A DNA stretch of 64,000 bases from Bacillaceae bacterium JMAK1 (GCA_012970285.1 JIBW01000007.1:248001-312000), one strand, 5' to 3'. Positions 17,134-26,231 are shown, numbered from the stretch's first letter. Notes: generated by a model from the letters alone, not told the origin. Made by a program: numbers and translations.

Positions 17134-17710
17134 GATGGTTGTCCTCCTTATGGCTGTCGTGAATCGGAATGTGATCAAAGATCTTACCACTTTCGAAGAA
17201 ATCTACGAGGCGATCGATCCAGTTGTAGTACGCTTGCCACGCATCGAGTTCTTCGGATAGCGTTTCAATTCGTTCGACGATTTCTTCAGAGGTAGAATCA
17301 GTGACGGAGTTGCTCATCTGATCGACACGATCCCGCAATCGTCGTTCAAGTGTCATGTTGCGTGAAACAACGTCTTTCCAATTCGTCGTAAATAAGGAGA
17401 TGAATGTTTGTGCATAGTCGCTTTCTACATTGTAATGTTCTTTGCGACTTCCTTTGACGAATTCTTTTTCAGCAATATTTAATGCAAGCATTTGGCGCAT
17501 CACTTGACTCATTCGTGTTTTACTCATGCCGGTTTCTTCGGCTAATGAATCGAGTGTCATCGCTTCACGATTCATATAAATGATGCCAAGCAGTCTTCCG
17601 ACGGTGGATGATACGCCGAATGTTTCCATGTTATCTGCAATACGGTCTGTAATTTGATCTTCCGCAGATTGTAGTTCTTCAAGTAGTTGATCGTTTGATA
17701 ATGATTTCAC
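17123..17710 (-). CDS. GbsR/MarR-like regulator of the carnitine locus
   Basis: About 195 residues with a winged helix (VSSTVGRLLGIIYMNREAMTLDSLAEETGMSKTRMSQVMRQM, residues 33-75) and a long helical C-terminus, as in GbsR, the choline-responsive repressor of betaine synthesis genes. AAGGAGG is 7 nt before a GTG at 17710 but only 1 nt before an ATG at 17716, so the GTG is preferred. It is the first gene of the carnitine catabolic operon and divergent to the OpuC-type operon. The likely ligand is carnitine or another quaternary amine. Operator candidates lie at 17796-17809 and 17922-17940. Confidence 0.85.
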   Translation of the reverse strand: MKSLSNDQLLEELQSAEDQITDRIADNMETFGVSSTVGRLLGIIYMNREAMTLDSLAEETGMSKTRMSQVMRQMLALNIAEKEFVKGSRKEHYNVESDYAQTFISLFTTNWKDVVSRNMTLERRLRDRVDQMSNSVTDSTSEEIVERIETLSEELDAWQAYYNWIDRLVDFFESGKIFDHIPIHDSHKEDNHHEK

Positions 17711-17795
17711 TGACATGCCTCCTTCAATCACTGTGATTAACTGTAACATTCCACAAATCAATTGCAAAAAAACAAGTAAGGTAGAAAAAAAGAGC

Positions 17796-17809
17796 AATTG
17801 CTAGCAATT
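17796..17809. promoter_or_regulatory. Perfect 14-bp palindrome, candidate operator
   Basis: AATTGCTAGCAATT is a perfect palindrome in the divergent region. It lies downstream of a minus-strand TATAAT (17856-17861), where a bound repressor would block transcription of the regulator/carnitine operon. Confidence 0.55.
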
Positions 17810-17855
17810 CTAAGATATACCCTTTCGTAAACCTTGTAAAGTTTAAATTGCACAG

Positions 17856-17861
17856 ATTATA
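17856..17861 (-). promoter_or_regulatory. -10 element of the regulator/carnitine operon
   Basis: TATAAT on the minus strand, about 145 bases before the GTG start. The -35 region is weak (TCTGAA with 17-bp spacing), as is usual for an activator-dependent or weak promoter. Confidence 0.4.
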
Positions 17862-17909
17862 CAAACTGTATCGTTTTTTTCAGACTTTAGTTTTTTAGGT
17901 ACTTATTAT

Positions 17910-17940
17910 TATACTGAGAAAGTTGCTAACGAAGAGCAAC
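17910..17940 (+). promoter_or_regulatory. -10 element and adjacent dyad before the OpuC-type operon
   Basis: TATACT at 17910-17915 with no good -35. It is followed at once by the inverted repeat GTTGCT-N7-AGCAAC (17922-17940), placed for a repressor to block initiation of the importer operon. Confidence 0.4.
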
Positions 17941-17960
17941 AATCGATGGAGGTGCTTGAT

Positions 17961-19109
17961 TTGCTAGAATTTAAGGAAGTTACGAAAACTTTTGAAGGCA
18001 GTGAGAAGCCTGCTGTTAATAAACTGAATTTATCTATTGAAAAGGGAGAGTTTGTCGTCTTTATCGGACCGAGTGGGTGTGGAAAGACGACGACGATGAA
18101 AATGATTAACCGTCTTGTTGAACCGACTGACGGTCAGATTCTCGTAGAAGGTACGAACGTTTTAGAGCAAGACTCTGTTCAGTTACGTCGGTCAATCGGC
18201 TATGTTATCCAACAAATCGGATTAATGCCACATATGACTGTGGGAGAGAACATTTCACTCGTTGGTTCTTTATTGAAATGGAGTAAAGAGAAGCAACGTG
18301 AACGAGCGAAAGAACTCATTTCCTTAGTGGATTTACCTGAAGAATACTTAAACCGTTATCCCCACGAGTTAAGTGGCGGGCAACAGCAACGAATTGGTGT
18401 CCTTCGTGCACTTGCTGCCGATCCACCACTCATCTTAATGGACGAGCCGTTTGGAGCGCTTGACCCAATTACGCGTGACGGACTACAAGAGGAATTCAAG
18501 AAGCTACAAAAAGAAGTCGATAAGACGATCGTATTTGTCACTCATGATATGGATGAAGCGATTAAGCTTGCGGATAAGATCGTCATTATGAATGCCGGTG
18601 AGATTGTCCAAGTCGGCAGTCCAGATGAGATTCTAAAACATCCGGCCAATGAGTTTGTCGAAGACTTTATCGGGAAAGATCGATTGCTTCAAAGTAGACC
18701 AGATGTGACCCGCGTTGAGCAGATCATGAATGCAAGCCCGATCACAGTAAAAGAAGAGCGCACACTAAAAGACGCGATTCAAGTAATGCGTGACAACCGA
18801 GTGGATTCACTCCTTGTTATTGATGAGATCGGTACGCTCAAAGGGTATATCGATATTGAAATGATTGATACGAATTATAAAAAACGCTCCTACGTCTATG
18901 AAGCGATGGATACAGAAGAATATTCTGTTCATAAAAGTGACTTACTTCGTGACACGATGTACCGCATGCTTCGACGTGGAAGTGCGTACGTTCCAGTCAT
19001 CGAAGAAAATGATCGACTCGTTGGCATTGTGACGAGAGCCGCATTAGCTAACATGGTCTATGACACGATCTGGGGTGACGAAACTGCTGAGGTAGCCGCA
19101 GCACAATAA
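17961..19109 (+). CDS. opuCA: Glycine betaine/carnitine/choline ABC importer, ATPase
   Basis: About 382 residues: ABC domain with Walker [10 protein letters not shown], signature [10 protein letters not shown] and Walker [13 protein letters not shown], followed by two CBS domains (from about residue 260) that gate OpuC-type importers by ionic strength or nucleotides. The TTG at 17961 follows GGAGGTG with 6-nt spacing; the ATG at 17946 has no ribosome site. It starts a four-gene opuC-type operon. The divergent carnitine genes make L-carnitine a likely main substrate. Confidence 0.92.
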   Translation: MLEFKEVTKTFEGSEKPAVNKLNLSIEKGEFVVFIGPSGCGKTTTMKMINRLVEPTDGQILVEGTNVLEQDSVQLRRSIGYVIQQIGLMPHMTVGENISLVGSLLKWSKEKQRERAKELISLVDLPEEYLNRYPHELSGGQQQRIGVLRALAADPPLILMDEPFGALDPITRDGLQEEFKKLQKEVDKTIVFVTHDMDEAIKLADKIVIMNAGEIVQVGSPDEILKHPANEFVEDFIGKDRLLQSRPDVTRVEQIMNASPITVKEERTLKDAIQVMRDNRVDSLLVIDEIGTLKGYIDIEMIDTNYKKRSYVYEAMDTEEYSVHKSDLLRDTMYRMLRRGSAYVPVIEENDRLVGIVTRAALANMVYDTIWGDETAEVAAAQ

Positions 19110-19123
19110 GGGGGGACGAGACG

Positions 19124-19771
19124 ATGGAAGCGATTATTACGACATTATCTGCTTACGGATGGGACTTGCTTGAGAAAACGGGCGAGCATATGTTCATATC
19201 CATGGCAGCGATTTTTCTAGGTGTGAGTGTCGCCATCCCGGCTGGCATTTTACTTACGAGGATCCCGAAGGTGGCAGACCGGATTATCTCATTTGTCGGG
19301 GTGTTACAGACCGTTCCAAGTCTAGCGATTCTTGCTTTTCTAATGCCGTTCCTAGGCGTAGGTATATTGCCAGCAATTATTGCTCTTTTCATATATTCGG
19401 TACTTCCAATCCTTAGAAATACGTATACCGGTGTAATGGAAGTGGACAGTAGTTTGAAAGAAGCCGGAAGAGGCATGGGAATGAGCAATTGGGAAACCGT
19501 TCGTAAAATTGAATTGCCACTAGCATTACCCGTTATTATGTCAGGGATTCGCTTTGCGACGGTGTACTTAATTGGTTGGGCAACGCTCGCTGCATTTATT
19601 GGTGGTGGAGGTTTAGGTGACCTCATTTTCGACGGATTGAACTTATATCAACCAGAATTAATTATTTTAGGAACCATTCCAGCAACGCTACTTGCATTGC
19701 TCGCAAACGGTGGGCTTTCAATGATCGAAAAGAAACTAACACCGGTTGCAATGAGAGGTGAGACAGCATGA
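19124..19771 (+). CDS. opuCB: Glycine betaine/carnitine ABC importer, permease
   Basis: 215 residues, about six membrane helices, with the permease EAA-type loop [24 protein letters not shown] and the [13 protein letters not shown] segment. 14 bases after opuCA and overlapping opuCC by 4 bases. It forms the membrane channel together with the second permease at the end of the operon. Confidence 0.92.
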   Translation: MEAIITTLSAYGWDLLEKTGEHMFISMAAIFLGVSVAIPAGILLTRIPKVADRIISFVGVLQTVPSLAILAFLMPFLGVGILPAIIALFIYSVLPILRNTYTGVMEVDSSLKEAGRGMGMSNWETVRKIELPLALPVIMSGIRFATVYLIGWATLAAFIGGGGLGDLIFDGLNLYQPELIILGTIPATLLALLANGGLSMIEKKLTPVAMRGETA

Positions 19772-20676
19772 AAAAAATCCTAACGACAGCGATGGCTTCA
19801 ACGTTTGTGCTCTCAGGTTGCGCTTTACCTGGTCTTGCAGGACCGTCAGAGCAGACGATCCGAATCGCAACGTTGGATACGATCGAGTCTGAAATATGGG
19901 GATACACGCTTTCGCATATGATTGAGCATTATACGGATCTAGAAACAGAACTTGTCACGAACCTCGGTTCTACGATGGTTCTGCATCAAGCAATGATGCA
20001 AGAGGAAGTCGATATTACAGCGACGAGGTATACCGGAACCGACATTGCCGGTGTCTTAAACTATGAAGATATTACAGATCCAGAAGAAGCGATGGAAATC
20101 GTCCAACGGGAATTCGATGAGAAATTCGACCAAACGTGGGCAGAATCCTACGGATTTGATAACAGCTATACCGTTTCTGTTACGGAAGAGTTCGCTGAAC
20201 GTGAAGGCATTGAGCACGTAGATGATCTAGAACCGTTCGCAGATGAATTGAATTTCGGAGTCGATAATGCCTGGGTCAACCGTTCCGGTGATGGCTACGC
20301 AGCATTTACAGAAACACACTTTGCCTTTGGTGATGTGTACCCGATGGCAATCGGTCTTGTCTATGAAGCCGCCGCTTCTGGAAATATGGATGCGGTACTC
20401 GGTTATTCGTCCGACGGTCGAATTGCGGCGTATGACTTAACCGTATTAGAAGACGATTTCTTCCCGCCTTACGATGCTTCACCTGTCGTGCGGAATGAAG
20501 TACTTGACGATCATCCTGAAATTGAAGAGATTCTTAATAAGTTAAGCGATACGGTGACAACCGAAGACATGCAAGAAATGAACTATATGGGAGATGTTGA
20601 ACTCGTTGGTCCTTCAACGATTGCCCGAGATTTCCTAGAAGAACACAATTACTTTGAAGATGTGGAGGTTGAGTAA
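19768..20676 (+). CDS. opuCC: Glycine betaine/carnitine-binding lipoprotein
   Basis: 302 residues with lipobox VLSGC and an OpuAC-type binding fold. [34 protein letters not shown] (residues 55-90) is the signature start of OsmX/OpuCC proteins, and the aromatic and DLEPF/DGYAAF regions fit a trimethylammonium-binding cage. It lies between the two permeases, sharing bases with both, exactly the opuCA-CB-CC-CD order of B. subtilis. Confidence 0.9.
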   Translation: MKKILTTAMASTFVLSGCALPGLAGPSEQTIRIATLDTIESEIWGYTLSHMIEHYTDLETELVTNLGSTMVLHQAMMQEEVDITATRYTGTDIAGVLNYEDITDPEEAMEIVQREFDEKFDQTWAESYGFDNSYTVSVTEEFAEREGIEHVDDLEPFADELNFGVDNAWVNRSGDGYAAFTETHFAFGDVYPMAIGLVYEAAASGNMDAVLGYSSDGRIAAYDLTVLEDDFFPPYDASPVVRNEVLDDHPEIEEILNKLSDTVTTEDMQEMNYMGDVELVGPSTIARDFLEEHNYFEDVEVE

Positions 20677-21323
20677 TGGACACGTTTATTACGTATGTTT
20701 CACAAAACGGCTTTTACATTTGGGAAGAGTTTTATCGTCATTTTCTAATGGCAGCATACGGCGTTCTCTTCGCCTCCATCATCTCCATTCCCGTCGGTAT
20801 TCTCATTGCTAGATACGGAAAACTAAGCTCATGGGTACTCACCTTCGGGAGTATTATTCAAACGATCCCCGTACTCGGGTTCATGGCAATTACGATGGTC
20901 GCGATGGGATTAGGAACAACAACGGTCATTACGACCGTGTTCTTCTACTCACTCCTTCCGATCATCCAGAACACATACGTCGGCATCAAAGGCGTTGATT
21001 CCACAGTAACGAGTGCAGCCTACGCCTCGGGGATGACAAGACTGCAACTACTCACCAAAGTCGAGCTTCCCCTTGCTGTGAGCGTCATCATGGCAGGAAT
21101 CCGTACCGCCCTCGTCGTCGGAATCGGAATTGTTGCTATCGGTACGTTCGTCGGTGCCGGCGGACTCGGCGCCATCATCGTCCGCGGTACGAACGCAACC
21201 GACGGAACAGCAATTATCCTCGCGGGTGCCATTCCAACCGCTTTGATGGCGATCGTCGCAGACCTCGTTATGGGTAAAATTGAGCGCAAGCTTAACCCAG
21301 TGAATAAAACAGCAACGGCATAA
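20676..21323 (+). CDS. opuCD: Glycine betaine/carnitine ABC importer, second permease
   Basis: 215 residues, six helices, permease loop YASGMTRLQLLTKVELPLAVS and GAGGLGAIIVRGTN near the C-terminus. The ATG shares one base with the stop of opuCC. It is the last gene of the operon; a rho-independent terminator follows at 21333-21379. Confidence 0.92.
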   Translation: MDTFITYVSQNGFYIWEEFYRHFLMAAYGVLFASIISIPVGILIARYGKLSSWVLTFGSIIQTIPVLGFMAITMVAMGLGTTTVITTVFFYSLLPIIQNTYVGIKGVDSTVTSAAYASGMTRLQLLTKVELPLAVSVIMAGIRTALVVGIGIVAIGTFVGAGGLGAIIVRGTNATDGTAIILAGAIPTALMAIVADLVMGKIERKLNPVNKTATA

Positions 21324-21332
21324 GCGATTTTT

Positions 21333-21379
21333 GAGCCATTTCCCGCCTCTTTCGAGAGCAGGGAGTGGCTCTTCTTTTT
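21333..21379 (+). terminator. Terminator of the opuC operon
   Basis: GAGCCATTTCCC pairs with GGGAGTGGCTC (21361-21371), followed by TTCTTTTT. A TTG that could open a frame through the neighbouring tandem repeats lies at 21331, at the edge of this hairpin, which argues against translation from there. Confidence 0.88.
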
Positions 21380-21405
21380 GGATTTTACTCGGAGAGGAGC
21401 GGGGT

Positions 21406-22098
21406 GTAGCAAGCGGAGCGGGTAGTGTAGCAAGCGGAGCGGGTAGTGTAGCAAGCGAAGCGGGTAGTGTAGCAAGCGGAGCGGGTGGTGTAGCAAGCGG
21501 GGTGGGTGGTGTAGCAAGCGGAGCGGGTGGTGTAGCAAGCGGAACGGGTAGTGTAGCAAGCGAAGCGGGTAGTGTAGCAAGCGGAGCGGGTAGTGTAGCA
21601 AGCGGAGCGGGTGATGTAGCAAGCGGAGCGGGTGGTGTAGCAAGCGGGGCGGTTGGTGTAGCAAGCGGAGCGGGTGGTGTAGCAAGCGGGGTGGGTGGTG
21701 TAGCAAGCGGAACGGGTAGTGTAGCAAGCGGAACGGGTAGTGTAGCAAGCGGAACGGGTAGTGTAGCAAGCGGAGCGGGTGATGTAGCAAGCGGAGCGGG
21801 TGGTGTAGCAAGCGGAGCGGGTGGTGTAGCAAGCGAAGCGGGTAGTGTAGCAAGCGAAGCAGGTAGTGTAGCAAGCGGAACGGGTGGTGTAGCAAGCGGA
21901 ACGGGTGGTGTAGCAAGCGGAACGGGTGGTGTAGCAAGCGGAACGGGTGGTGTAGCAAGCGGAGCGGGTGGTGTAGCAAGCGAAGCGGGTGGTGTAGCAA
22001 GCGAGACGGGTGGTGTAGCAAGCGGAGCGGGTAGTGTAGCAAGCGAAGGCGGTGGTGTAGCAAGCGAGACGGGTGGTGTAGCAAGCGGAGTAGGTAGT
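21406..22098. repeat. Minisatellite: 33 tandem copies of a 21-bp unit
   Basis: The unit GTAGCAAGCGGAGCGGGTAGT recurs 33 times head to tail, with variation at a few fixed positions (GGA/GAA/GGG, GCG/ACG, AGT/GGT/GAT). The unit is 21 bp, so a frame stays open throughout (VASGAGS-like heptads, and LLHHPLR-like heptads on the other strand). Neither frame has a supported start: the plus frame has no ATG, GTG or TTG within the units and begins in a terminator; the minus frame has no ribosome site. Strong G bias on the plus strand. It lies between the opuC terminator and a lacI-type gene. Block order of variants repeats, as expected from unequal recombination or slippage. Confidence 0.93.
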
Positions 22099-22207
22099 GT
22101 ATCCAGACTAGAGTAGATTCGTATTTTTATAACACTTATATTAGAATGAGTAACAGATTATTGTCGCATCCGTATAACGACTAATTACGTAAAAAGGGAG
22201 GATATGT

Positions 22208-23200
22208 ATGGCTTCTTCAAAAGATGTAGCAAAGCGGGCGGGGGTGTCGCAGCCAACGGTATCGCGTGTGATTAATGGTTCGACGAACGTTAATAAAGCA
22301 ACAATTGAGAAAGTACGACGAGCGATGGAAGAGCTGAACTATCGTCCGAATTTAATTGCTCGTAGTTTGAAACAACAAAAGACGAAATCGATCGCATTAA
22401 TTTCAGGTGCATTGCACAATCCTTTTTTTGTTGATTCGACAACGACGATTGTAAATGTGGCTAACGCTCACGGATATCGGACGCTAGTTTACTTTGAGGA
22501 ACAAGGCAACAATGAGGCAGTTTATGAAGAAGTACTAAAGCAACAAGTTGATGGTATCGTGTTATCGTCGATTTTTATAGATGATCCTGTTTTCAAGGAA
22601 TTGGAACATTCGAAGATTCCGTTTGTTATGTTCAATCGTCGCCATCAGGCTGGTGGGAATTTTGTTGAGATTGATAATGAGCAGGCAGGGGCGCTTGCGG
22701 CGAATCACTTGTTAGAGCTTGGTCATTCGAAGATTGCTTGGATTGGTGGACCGACGAATTGTTCAACGTTCGATGGTCGGCTTCTTGGATACAAGAAAGC
22801 ATTAGGAGAACTAGGGAAGGCAGCGTGGATTAAAGAGACAGATACGACTGAATCAGATGTAATTACAGCCGTTGATCAATTACTCGCTTTGGAAGAACCA
22901 CCTACGGCGATCTTTGCAGCGACGGATGCGATGGCTTTGAGTTGTCAAAGTTACCTTATGAACAAAGGGTATCGCATTCCTGAAGACATGAGCATTTGTG
23001 GTATGGATGACATTCCGATGAGCCGTCACGCCGCGATTCAATTAACAACTGTGACTCACGAAGAATTAAAACCAATGGGGCAATTTGCGGTTGAACATCT
23101 CTTACATTTGATTGATTCGCCGAAAGAAGTTAGGGGGAGTATGCAAGTCACATTAAAACCGAAACTTATTGCGAGGCATTCAAGTGGGATGAAAAACTAA
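22208..23200 (+). CDS. LacI-family transcriptional regulator
   Basis: 330 residues: N-terminal HTH KDVAKRAGVSQPTVSRVING with hinge helix RPNLIARSLKQQKT, then a periplasmic-binding-like ligand domain (GTRs such as FAATDAMALSCQSYLMNKG and SICGMDDIPMSRHA). AAAGGGAGG precedes the ATG. It lies 140 bp before a HisD-like gene whose promoter holds two identical palindromes typical for LacI proteins, so it is the likely repressor of that gene and perhaps of the SDR beyond. Ligand unknown, presumably the dehydrogenase substrate. Confidence 0.92.
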   Translation: MASSKDVAKRAGVSQPTVSRVINGSTNVNKATIEKVRRAMEELNYRPNLIARSLKQQKTKSIALISGALHNPFFVDSTTTIVNVANAHGYRTLVYFEEQGNNEAVYEEVLKQQVDGIVLSSIFIDDPVFKELEHSKIPFVMFNRRHQAGGNFVEIDNEQAGALAANHLLELGHSKIAWIGGPTNCSTFDGRLLGYKKALGELGKAAWIKETDTTESDVITAVDQLLALEEPPTAIFAATDAMALSCQSYLMNKGYRIPEDMSICGMDDIPMSRHAAIQLTTVTHEELKPMGQFAVEHLLHLIDSPKEVRGSMQVTLKPKLIARHSSGMKN

Positions 23201-23218
23201 GATTCTAAAAATTTCGTT

Positions 23219-23232
23219 TGTAAGTGTTTACA
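23219..23232. promoter_or_regulatory. cre-like catabolite site over the -35 element
   Basis: TGTAAGTGTTTACA matches the cre consensus TGWAANCGNTNWCA at all but one position and is part of a palindrome TTGTAAGTGTTTACAA. It covers the -35 hexamer at 23227-23232. A CcpA bound here would repress. Confidence 0.55.
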
Positions 23233-23255
23233 ATAAGGCTTCGTGAAGATATACT
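23227..23255 (+). promoter_or_regulatory. Sigma-A promoter of the HisD-like gene
   Basis: TTTACA (23227-23232), 17-bp spacer, TATACT (23250-23255). Both operators lie just downstream. Confidence 0.75.
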
Positions 23256-23271
23256 AACGCTAAGATAAAAA

Positions 23272-23319
23272 TGAATACGTATTCACGGGTTTCTTTCCTC
23301 TTTTATGAATACGTATTCA
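23272..23319. promoter_or_regulatory. Two identical perfect LacI-type operators
   Basis: TGAATACGTATTCA occurs at 23272-23285 and again at 23306-23319, each a perfect 14-bp palindrome with a central CG, centres 34 bp apart. Both are downstream of the promoter, where bound repressor would block elongation. The lacI-type gene lies immediately upstream. Confidence 0.85.
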
Positions 23320-23340
23320 CGAAACTAGGAGGCACAACAA

Positions 23341-24615
23341 ATGGCAGAGGTACTTAAGCTCGGTAAAAGTGAAACAGAGATCCAAGAGACGAGTGCAAAG
23401 GTTCAAGAAACGGTTGCAGGTTTAATTGATCGGATTAAGACTGATGGTGAAAAAGCCGTGCGTGAGCTTTCTGAACAATTCGATAAGTGGAGCACGGCTG
23501 AATTTCGATTATCAAAAGAGCAAATTGAAGACGTTGTGGCTTCCGTTTCAGATGAAGTGAAAGACGATATTCGGTTTGCGCAAGAACAGATTCGTAACTT
23601 CGCGCAAAAGCAACGAGAATCGATTCAAGATATTGAAGTAGAAACTCGTCCAGGCGTTTTTCTCGGTCATAAGAACATTCCAGTCAACAGTGTAGGTTGT
23701 TACGTTCCGGGCGGGCGTTATCCGATGGTTGCTTCTTCACATATGAGCATTTTAACTGCGAAAGTGGCAGGTGTGAAACGGGTGATTGGGTGTACACCAC
23801 CACTGAATGGAGAGATTCCAGCAGCGACGGTAACGGCGATGCACTTTGCGGGTGCGGATGAGATTTATATTTTAGGTGGCGTTCAGGCGATGGCTTCAAT
23901 GGCGCTTGGTACAGAAAGTATGAATTCTGTCGACATGATCGTCGGACCAGGGAATGCGTTTGTTGCGGAGACGAAGCGTCAACTTTTCGGAAAAGCAGGA
24001 ATTGACTTGTTAGCCGGACCAACAGAAGTGTTAATCGTTGCGGATGAAACGGCAGACGCTGAAATGGTGGCTACGGATATTCTCGGTCAAGCGGAACATG
24101 GACCAACGTCTCCAGGCGCTTTAATTACGACGTCACGAGCGCTTGCAGAAGAAACGGTAAAAGAAATTGAAAAACAACTTGAGACACTATCAACAGCAGA
24201 CATTGCACGAGTTGCTTGGGAAGACAACGGATCGATTATTCTCGTTGATTCACATGAAGAAGCGGTTATCGAAGCAGATAAGTTGGCTTATGAGCATGTG
24301 CAGATTCTCACTGAAGATCCGAACTATTATTTAGACAACATGACGAACTACGGAGCGTTGTTCCTCGGACCAGAAACGAACGTCGCATACGGAGATAAAG
24401 TGATCGGTACAAACCATACGCTACCAACGCAAAAAGCCGCTCGTTATACAGGTGGACTATGGGTCGGTAAATTCCTGAAAAACTGTACGTATCAACGATG
24501 TACAGAAGAAGCGAGTGTGGAAATTGGTCGTTATGCGGAGCGCCTATGTGAACTCGAAGGATTCATGGGGCATAAAGCTCAAGCAACGTTACGTGTTAAT
24601 CGTTATAGCAAGTAA
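23341..24615 (+). CDS. Histidinol dehydrogenase-like zinc dehydrogenase (HpsN-like subfamily)
   Basis: 424 residues, HisD fold. Zinc-binding positions are kept: QAEHG (Gln, His), [13 protein letters not shown] (Asp) and EGFMGHKA (His), and the catalytic YEH pair is present. However QAEHG replaces the usual QAEHD, and [20 protein letters not shown] differs from true HisD; it is closer to sulfopropanediol 3-dehydrogenase (HpsN) type proteins. It is not in a histidine operon; it stands alone behind LacI operators near an SDR gene. Probable role: NAD-dependent four-electron oxidation of a diol or polyol in catabolism. The precise substrate is open. Confidence 0.8.
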   Translation: MAEVLKLGKSETEIQETSAKVQETVAGLIDRIKTDGEKAVRELSEQFDKWSTAEFRLSKEQIEDVVASVSDEVKDDIRFAQEQIRNFAQKQRESIQDIEVETRPGVFLGHKNIPVNSVGCYVPGGRYPMVASSHMSILTAKVAGVKRVIGCTPPLNGEIPAATVTAMHFAGADEIYILGGVQAMASMALGTESMNSVDMIVGPGNAFVAETKRQLFGKAGIDLLAGPTEVLIVADETADAEMVATDILGQAEHGPTSPGALITTSRALAEETVKEIEKQLETLSTADIARVAWEDNGSIILVDSHEEAVIEADKLAYEHVQILTEDPNYYLDNMTNYGALFLGPETNVAYGDKVIGTNHTLPTQKAARYTGGLWVGKFLKNCTYQRCTEEASVEIGRYAERLCELEGFMGHKAQATLRVNRYSK

Positions 24616-24626
24616 ATAACCGAAGT

Positions 24627-24669
24627 AAAAAAGCTGAACGGTGAGGGTTCCTCTATCGTTCAGCTTTTT
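24627..24669. terminator. Bidirectional terminator
   Basis: AAAAAAGCTGAACG pairs with CGTTCAGCTTTTT with an inner GAGG/CCTC step. It overlaps the stop of the convergent TetR gene and serves both. Confidence 0.88.
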
Positions 24670-25268
24670 CGTGTGATCGTAAATGTTTTAGTAAAGGACT
24701 CAAGAATGTCGATCAGTTGTTGCGACATCTCATCTGGTGGAATCGGGTACTGTTTTTCAATCCAATCTAATAGGATCCCAGCGGTTCCATGAGCCATATA
24801 CAATTTATGAGCGTCGTGGTTAATGTCATGGTCTTGATTTAATGCGTATAGATGAAATTGTTCTTTTAATACTTCGTAGATCGCTTGCGGTAAATCCCTG
24901 AAAAGACTTGGCAACGTATCTTCTACTAAGTACAAGTTAAAGAACGGTTGATTTGCATAAATAAATTCAGTTAGCTCAAAAGAAGTCGGCCCCATCGATA
25001 AGGTTAGGATGCTTTTTCCTTCTTCATAGTTACTAATACTCGTTTGCTTTATTTTTTGAAACATTTCAGCTCTTAATTCATCGGCTAGACAGTATTTATC
25101 TTGATAATGTAGATAAAAAGTTGATCGATTATAATCAGCCTTACGAATAATATCGGTCACTGTAACGTGACTAAAACCTTTTTCATGAATAAGCTCAATG
25201 AATGATTGTTTAAAGGATTTTTTCGTCCGTTTGCTTTGTTTTGATGATCGGTGATCACTTGAGACCAT
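24660..25268 (-). CDS. TetR-family transcriptional regulator
   Basis: About 202 residues. The N-terminal HTH (SFIELIHEKGFSHVTVTDIIRKADYNRSTFYLHYQDK, residues 22-58) is typical of the TetR/AcrR family; the C-terminal helical domain has a TetR_C_7-like outline. GGAGGA 7 nt upstream selects the ATG at 25268. It is divergent from an SDR gene, so it may control that gene as well as itself. Ligand unknown. Confidence 0.88.
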   Translation of the reverse strand: MVSSDHRSSKQSKRTKKSFKQSFIELIHEKGFSHVTVTDIIRKADYNRSTFYLHYQDKYCLADELRAEMFQKIKQTSISNYEEGKSILTLSMGPTSFELTEFIYANQPFFNLYLVEDTLPSLFRDLPQAIYEVLKEQFHLYALNQDHDINHDAHKLYMAHGTAGILLDWIEKQYPIPPDEMSQQLIDILESFTKTFTITRKS

Positions 25269-25334
25269 GTATGTTTCCTCCAAAAATCAACATATTAAGT
25301 AAAGGTGTCGATTGTATAGACAAATCAGAGATGA

Positions 25335-25381
25335 TTAACGATTGTTGAGTGTCATGAAGCCGTTTACACTTAAATCGTTAA
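25335..25381. promoter_or_regulatory. Long-spaced inverted repeat between TetR and SDR genes
   Basis: TTAACGATT (25335-25343) and AATCGTTAA (25373-25381) are exact reverse complements 29 bp apart, and a direct repeat AAGCCGTTT overlaps the second arm. It may mark regulator sites for the divergent pair. No convincing promoter hexamers were found. Confidence 0.35.
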
Positions 25382-25424
25382 AGCCGTTTCGCTTAGTATA
25401 GCATCAACGGAAGGAGAAGGTTTT

Positions 25425-26207
25425 ATGAAGCGTTTTGAAGGAAAAGTATCAATTATTACAGGTGGAGGGTCTGGTTTAGGGAGAGCTGCCGCAAAGCAAC
25501 TTGCATCTGAAGGAGCCAAGCTCGTTCTCGTTGACTTGAATATGAAAGGTCTTGAGGAAAGTAAGCAAGAGATTCTACAAGACATTCCAGAAGCTACAAT
25601 TGAACTCGTAGAAGCAAATGTAGCGAAAGAAGAAGAGGTAGAGAAATACGTTCAATTCACGTTGGATACATTTGGACAAATTGATAGCTTCTTTAATAAC
25701 GCCGGCATCGAAGGGAAACAAAACCTTACTGAAGATTATGGTATCGAAGAGTTCCAACGAGTTGTCGATGTGAACTTGAACGGTGTCTTTTATGGTATGA
25801 AGCACGTACTTAAAGTGATGAAAGAACAAGGACACGGTTCCGTCGTGAATACCGCTTCAGTTGGTGGAATTCGCGGGGTTGGGAATCAATCTGGGTATGC
25901 CGCAAGTAAGCACGGGGTTGTTGGATTAACGAAGAACTCTGGAATTGAGTACGGTCAGTTCGGGATTAGTGTTAAAGCGATCGCACCAGGAGCAATTTTG
26001 ACTGCAATGGTCGAAGGCTCACTCCGCCAAATGGGTGGAGAAGACTGGGAAGCAACCGGGAGAGAGTTCGTAAAAGCAAACCCGATGCTTCGATTTGGTA
26101 AACCAGAAGAAGTTGGTTACCTCGTAGCCTTCTTATTATCAAACCAAGCCGACTTCATTAACGCCGTCGTTGTACCAATTGATGGTGGACAGTCTTATAA
26201 ATACTAA
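25425..26207 (+). CDS. Short-chain dehydrogenase/reductase (SDR)
   Basis: 260 residues, classical SDR: cofactor motif TGGGSGLGRAAAKQL near residue 12, NNAGIEG, catalytic Ser in NTASVGG and YAASKHG (Tyr, Lys), C-terminal PIDGGQSYKY. Asp in VLVDLN after strand 2 indicates NAD preference. GGAAGGAGAAGG precedes the ATG. Neighbouring HisD-like dehydrogenase and two regulators suggest oxidation of the same alcohol, but this gene has its own divergent TetR, so separate control is possible. Confidence 0.9.
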   Translation: MKRFEGKVSIITGGGSGLGRAAAKQLASEGAKLVLVDLNMKGLEESKQEILQDIPEATIELVEANVAKEEEVEKYVQFTLDTFGQIDSFFNNAGIEGKQNLTEDYGIEEFQRVVDVNLNGVFYGMKHVLKVMKEQGHGSVVNTASVGGIRGVGNQSGYAASKHGVVGLTKNSGIEYGQFGISVKAIAPGAILTAMVEGSLRQMGGEDWEATGREFVKANPMLRFGKPEEVGYLVAFLLSNQADFINAVVVPIDGGQSYKY

Positions 26208-26231
26208 ATGATAATCACTAATTTTATTTTT

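Noticed and set aside
21020-22084. 354-residue His/Leu/Pro-rich frame on the minus strand
   Set aside because: It runs through the tandem repeats and into the antisense of the second opuC permease gene; no ribosome site and typical shadow composition.
21331-22116. 261-residue VASGAGS-repeat protein on the plus strand
   Set aside because: The only start is a TTG inside the opuC terminator, no ribosome site, and no start codon occurs in the repeat units; the frame stays open only because the unit is 21 bp without an in-frame stop.
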